64,000 nt of DNA from Flavivirga eckloniae (lineage in GTDB: Bacteria > Bacteroidota > Bacteroidia > Flavobacteriales > Flavobacteriaceae). The translations under genes and the position numbers were made by a program. How positions within the stretch are numbered: position 1 is the first letter of the stretch; each line of letters begins with the position of its first letter. The stretch covers positions 4,603,001-4,667,000 of the forward strand of contig NZ_CP025791.1 of assembly GCF_002886045.1 (NCBI RefSeq), read 5' to 3'. This document shows positions 62,259-64,000 of this stretch, in pieces. The notes beneath the pieces are model-generated. The model was not told the origin of the DNA and did not search any database. It saw only the letters and a list, made by a program, of their open reading frames with translations.

Positions 62259-64000
62259 ATGAAAAACCTTGTTATTCAAAGGGTTTCTACACCCTTTATT
62301 TTGCAACGCAATTTAAAAATGAAATTTACCGCAATTTTTTTAATCGTTGCCTTGTTCCAAACCCATGCTAATCCTACAGACACAACGAAAGATGTTGAGG
62401 TTACTATAAAATTCAAAAATGTTAGTTTGGAAAAGGTATTAAATCGGATAGAATCCCTAACCGATTTTAAATTCATCTATAAAGATGACGACGTAGACTA
62501 TAATATGCGGGTTACTGTTAAGGCTTATAAAAAGCCACTTTCAAGAGTGTTGGATCAATTATTTACGGGAACCAATATAAATTATAGCTTTTTCGACAAA
62601 CAAATCGTTTTAAAACCCAGACCAGCAATAAAACGAATAAAAATACCAATACCTAAAATACAAACAAAGTTTCAGGTAAGTGGTGTTGTAGTAGATCAGA
62701 AAGGCGAACCGCTAACAGGAGCCAATGTTATAGAAAAAGGGGTCTCTAATGGAACTACTGTCGATTTCGACGGTAAATTTACACTTAGAGTTTCAAGTGA
62801 AAAAGCCACCTTAGTAATATCCTTTCTTGGATTTGTAACAAAAGAAATTCCCGTAAACGGACAATCTCAAATTCGAGTCGAGTTACAAGAAAGTTTATCA
62901 GAATTAGATGAAGTCGTCGTCGTAGGCTTCGGTAGCCAGAAAAAGGAAACCGTGGTTGGCTCTATTACCCAGGCAAAAGGAGAAGAACTTCTTAGAACCG
63001 GTAATGTTACTACAGTATCTGAAGCACTAACAGGAATCATGCCTGGAGTTTCTACTATGCAGGCCGCTGGACAACCAGGATCGACCCAGTCCAATATTTT
63101 AATTCGCGGGCAGTCTACCTGGACCAGTAACACCCCCTTATTTGTAGTAGATGGTGTTGAGCGCGATTTTAACGATCTCGATCCTAACGAAATAGAATCT
63201 ATTTCGGTTTTAAAAGACGCCTCTGCCACAGCAGTATTTGGAGTTAAAGCAGCAAATGGAGTTGTTTTAGTTACCACCAAACGAGGAAAACAAGGCGATA
63301 CCAGGGTGAGCTTTACAACCAGTTGGGGGCTTAAAGAACCTACTATGAATACAGATTATTATGCCGATTACGCCACCACGTTAGAGCATTATAATATGGC
63401 TCTAATGAACGATCGTTTGTATGCCGATTTGGTACCGCAAAGTGAAATAGATATGTGGAGAAACCCAGATCGAGACAGACGGTTTTACACATATACCACT
63501 TGGATTAACGAACTATTAACTACGGGTGTTTCTTCGCAACACAACTTGAATGTTTCTGGAGGAAACGACTTTGTTACATATTTTACTTCGCTGGGATATC
63601 AGTATGACGGAGACATTTTTAATTTAGAAAAACAAGCAGAATTCGATCCGCGTACCTACCAAAAAAGATACAATTGGCGTACCAATTTGGATTTCAATTT
63701 TAGTGAAACCACGAAATTCAAAGTAGGATTATCCGGTAATTTTAAGCAATGGAACGGTAATGTGATTACCCAAGGAAATAGAAATGGTATTGCTACTGGT
63801 AATGGAGATAGTTTTACCCGTATTTGGCAAACCCCACTTATAGGCCCTATTCCAGTTCTTGAAGATGGTCGGTTAACCACAGAAGAAGGTGCCGTTGTAA
63901 ACCCTAATTTTTACAGAATGGAAAAAGAAGGGCAATGGAGACGGCGCACTAATACCATGTATACAGACTTTACATTGGTTCAGGACATTACAGAAGACTT
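62259..64000 (+). CDS. SusC TonB-dependent receptor, locus D, 3' end outside window
   Basis: Open from ATG 62259 to the window end (580 codons visible). Signal peptide with core FTAIFLIVALFQTHA (Met21 at 62319 is an alternative start), STN domain (about 45-115; VTIKFKNVSLEKVLNRIESL), carboxypeptidase-D-like domain (VSGVVVDQKGEPLTGANVIEKG; about 145-225), then plug (DEVVVVGFGSQKKETVVGS; LFVVDGVERDFND; VLKDASATAVFGVKAANGVVLVTT) and the first barrel strands. FecR lies 173 bases upstream. The plug and early barrel differ from loci A-C, so a separate substrate is likely. Confidence 0.93.
   Translation, partial: MKNLVIQRVSTPFILQRNLKMKFTAIFLIVALFQTHANPTDTTKDVEVTIKFKNVSLEKVLNRIESLTDFKFIYKDDDVDYNMRVTVKAYKKPLSRVLDQLFTGTNINYSFFDKQIVLKPRPAIKRIKIPIPKIQTKFQVSGVVVDQKGEPLTGANVIEKGVSNGTTVDFDGKFTLRVSSEKATLVISFLGFVTKEIPVNGQSQIRVELQESLSELDEVVVVGFGSQKKETVVGSITQAKGEELLRTGNVTTVSEALTGIMPGVSTMQAAGQPGSTQSNILIRGQSTWTSNTPLFVVDGVERDFNDLDPNEIESISVLKDASATAVFGVKAANGVVLVTTKRGKQGDTRVSFTTSWGLKEPTMNTDYYADYATTLEHYNMALMNDRLYADLVPQSEIDMWRNPDRDRRFYTYTTWINELLTTGVSSQHNLNVSGGNDFVTYFTSLGYQYDGDIFNLEKQAEFDPRTYQKRYNWRTNLDFNFSETTKFKVGLSGNFKQWNGNVITQGNRNGIATGNGDSFTRIWQTPLIGPIPVLEDGRLTTEEGAVVNPNFYRMEKEGQWRRRTNTMYTDFTLVQDITED

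Noticed and set aside
1-64000. CRISPR array or defence island
   Set aside because: No regularly spaced direct repeats with unique spacers and no cas, restriction or toxin-antitoxin genes recognised.

Overview
The window is AT-rich DNA from a member of the Bacteroidota, most likely a marine flavobacterium (Flavobacteriaceae). Evidence: four SusC-type TonB-dependent receptors, three SusD lipoproteins, ECF sigma/FecR pairs, DUF5703 and GH29 enzymes, TAnnTTTG-type promoter boxes and a general lack of Shine-Dalgarno sequences. Species cannot be named from sequence alone.

Layout. 1-8.7 kb: right part of a fucose/fucan-type catabolic cluster: a GH3 glycosidase cut by the window edge, three different GH29 alpha-L-fucosidase-family proteins and a secreted beta-helix protein, closed by a strong terminator. 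8.7-10.5 kb: housekeeping trxB, tRNA-Pro(GGG), a candidate small RNA and a nested palindromic element. 10.9-15.7 kb: a minus-strand accessory block (lipoprotein, alpha/beta hydrolase, flavodoxin-fold NAD(P)H oxidoreductase, small membrane proteins, DUF2867) with two short Crp-like regulators. 16.0-26.6 kb: locus A, a sigma/FecR/SusC/SusD set followed by three TlpA-like thioredoxin lipoproteins instead of glycosidases. 26.9-46.6 kb: two paralogous loci in inverted orientation (B on minus, C on plus), each sigma/FecR/SusC/SusD/DUF5703-GH95-like enzyme. 46.6-48.4 kb: repeat-rich spacer and an IS110-type element with a structured 5' leader. 48.4-55.2 kb: a membrane-spanning transcription regulator (degenerate PLC-like + LamG outside, SARP-like DNA-binding domain inside) divergent from an ApbE/YceI/SUMF1/oxidoreductase operon. 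55.5-58.3 kb: an ArsR-controlled thioredoxin/permease/ArsF-like/ArsG-like operon with palindromic operators. 58.5-59.5 kb: rsgA. 60.3-64 kb: locus D, sigma, FecR and the start of a SusC that runs off the window.

How it works together. In each Sus locus the receptor carries an N-terminal STN signalling domain that talks to the FecR anti-sigma factor, which releases the ECF sigma factor to transcribe the locus. The striking feature is that locus C is a mosaic: its receptor barrel, SusD and enzyme match locus B, while its sigma, FecR and receptor STN end match locus A, as if the signalling cassette had been exchanged around a conserved transport/enzyme core. A second striking feature is a triplet of 11-bp-spaced direct repeats upstream of the ApbE operon, the geometry expected for a SARP-type regulator, next to the gene for a membrane-bound SARP-like protein.
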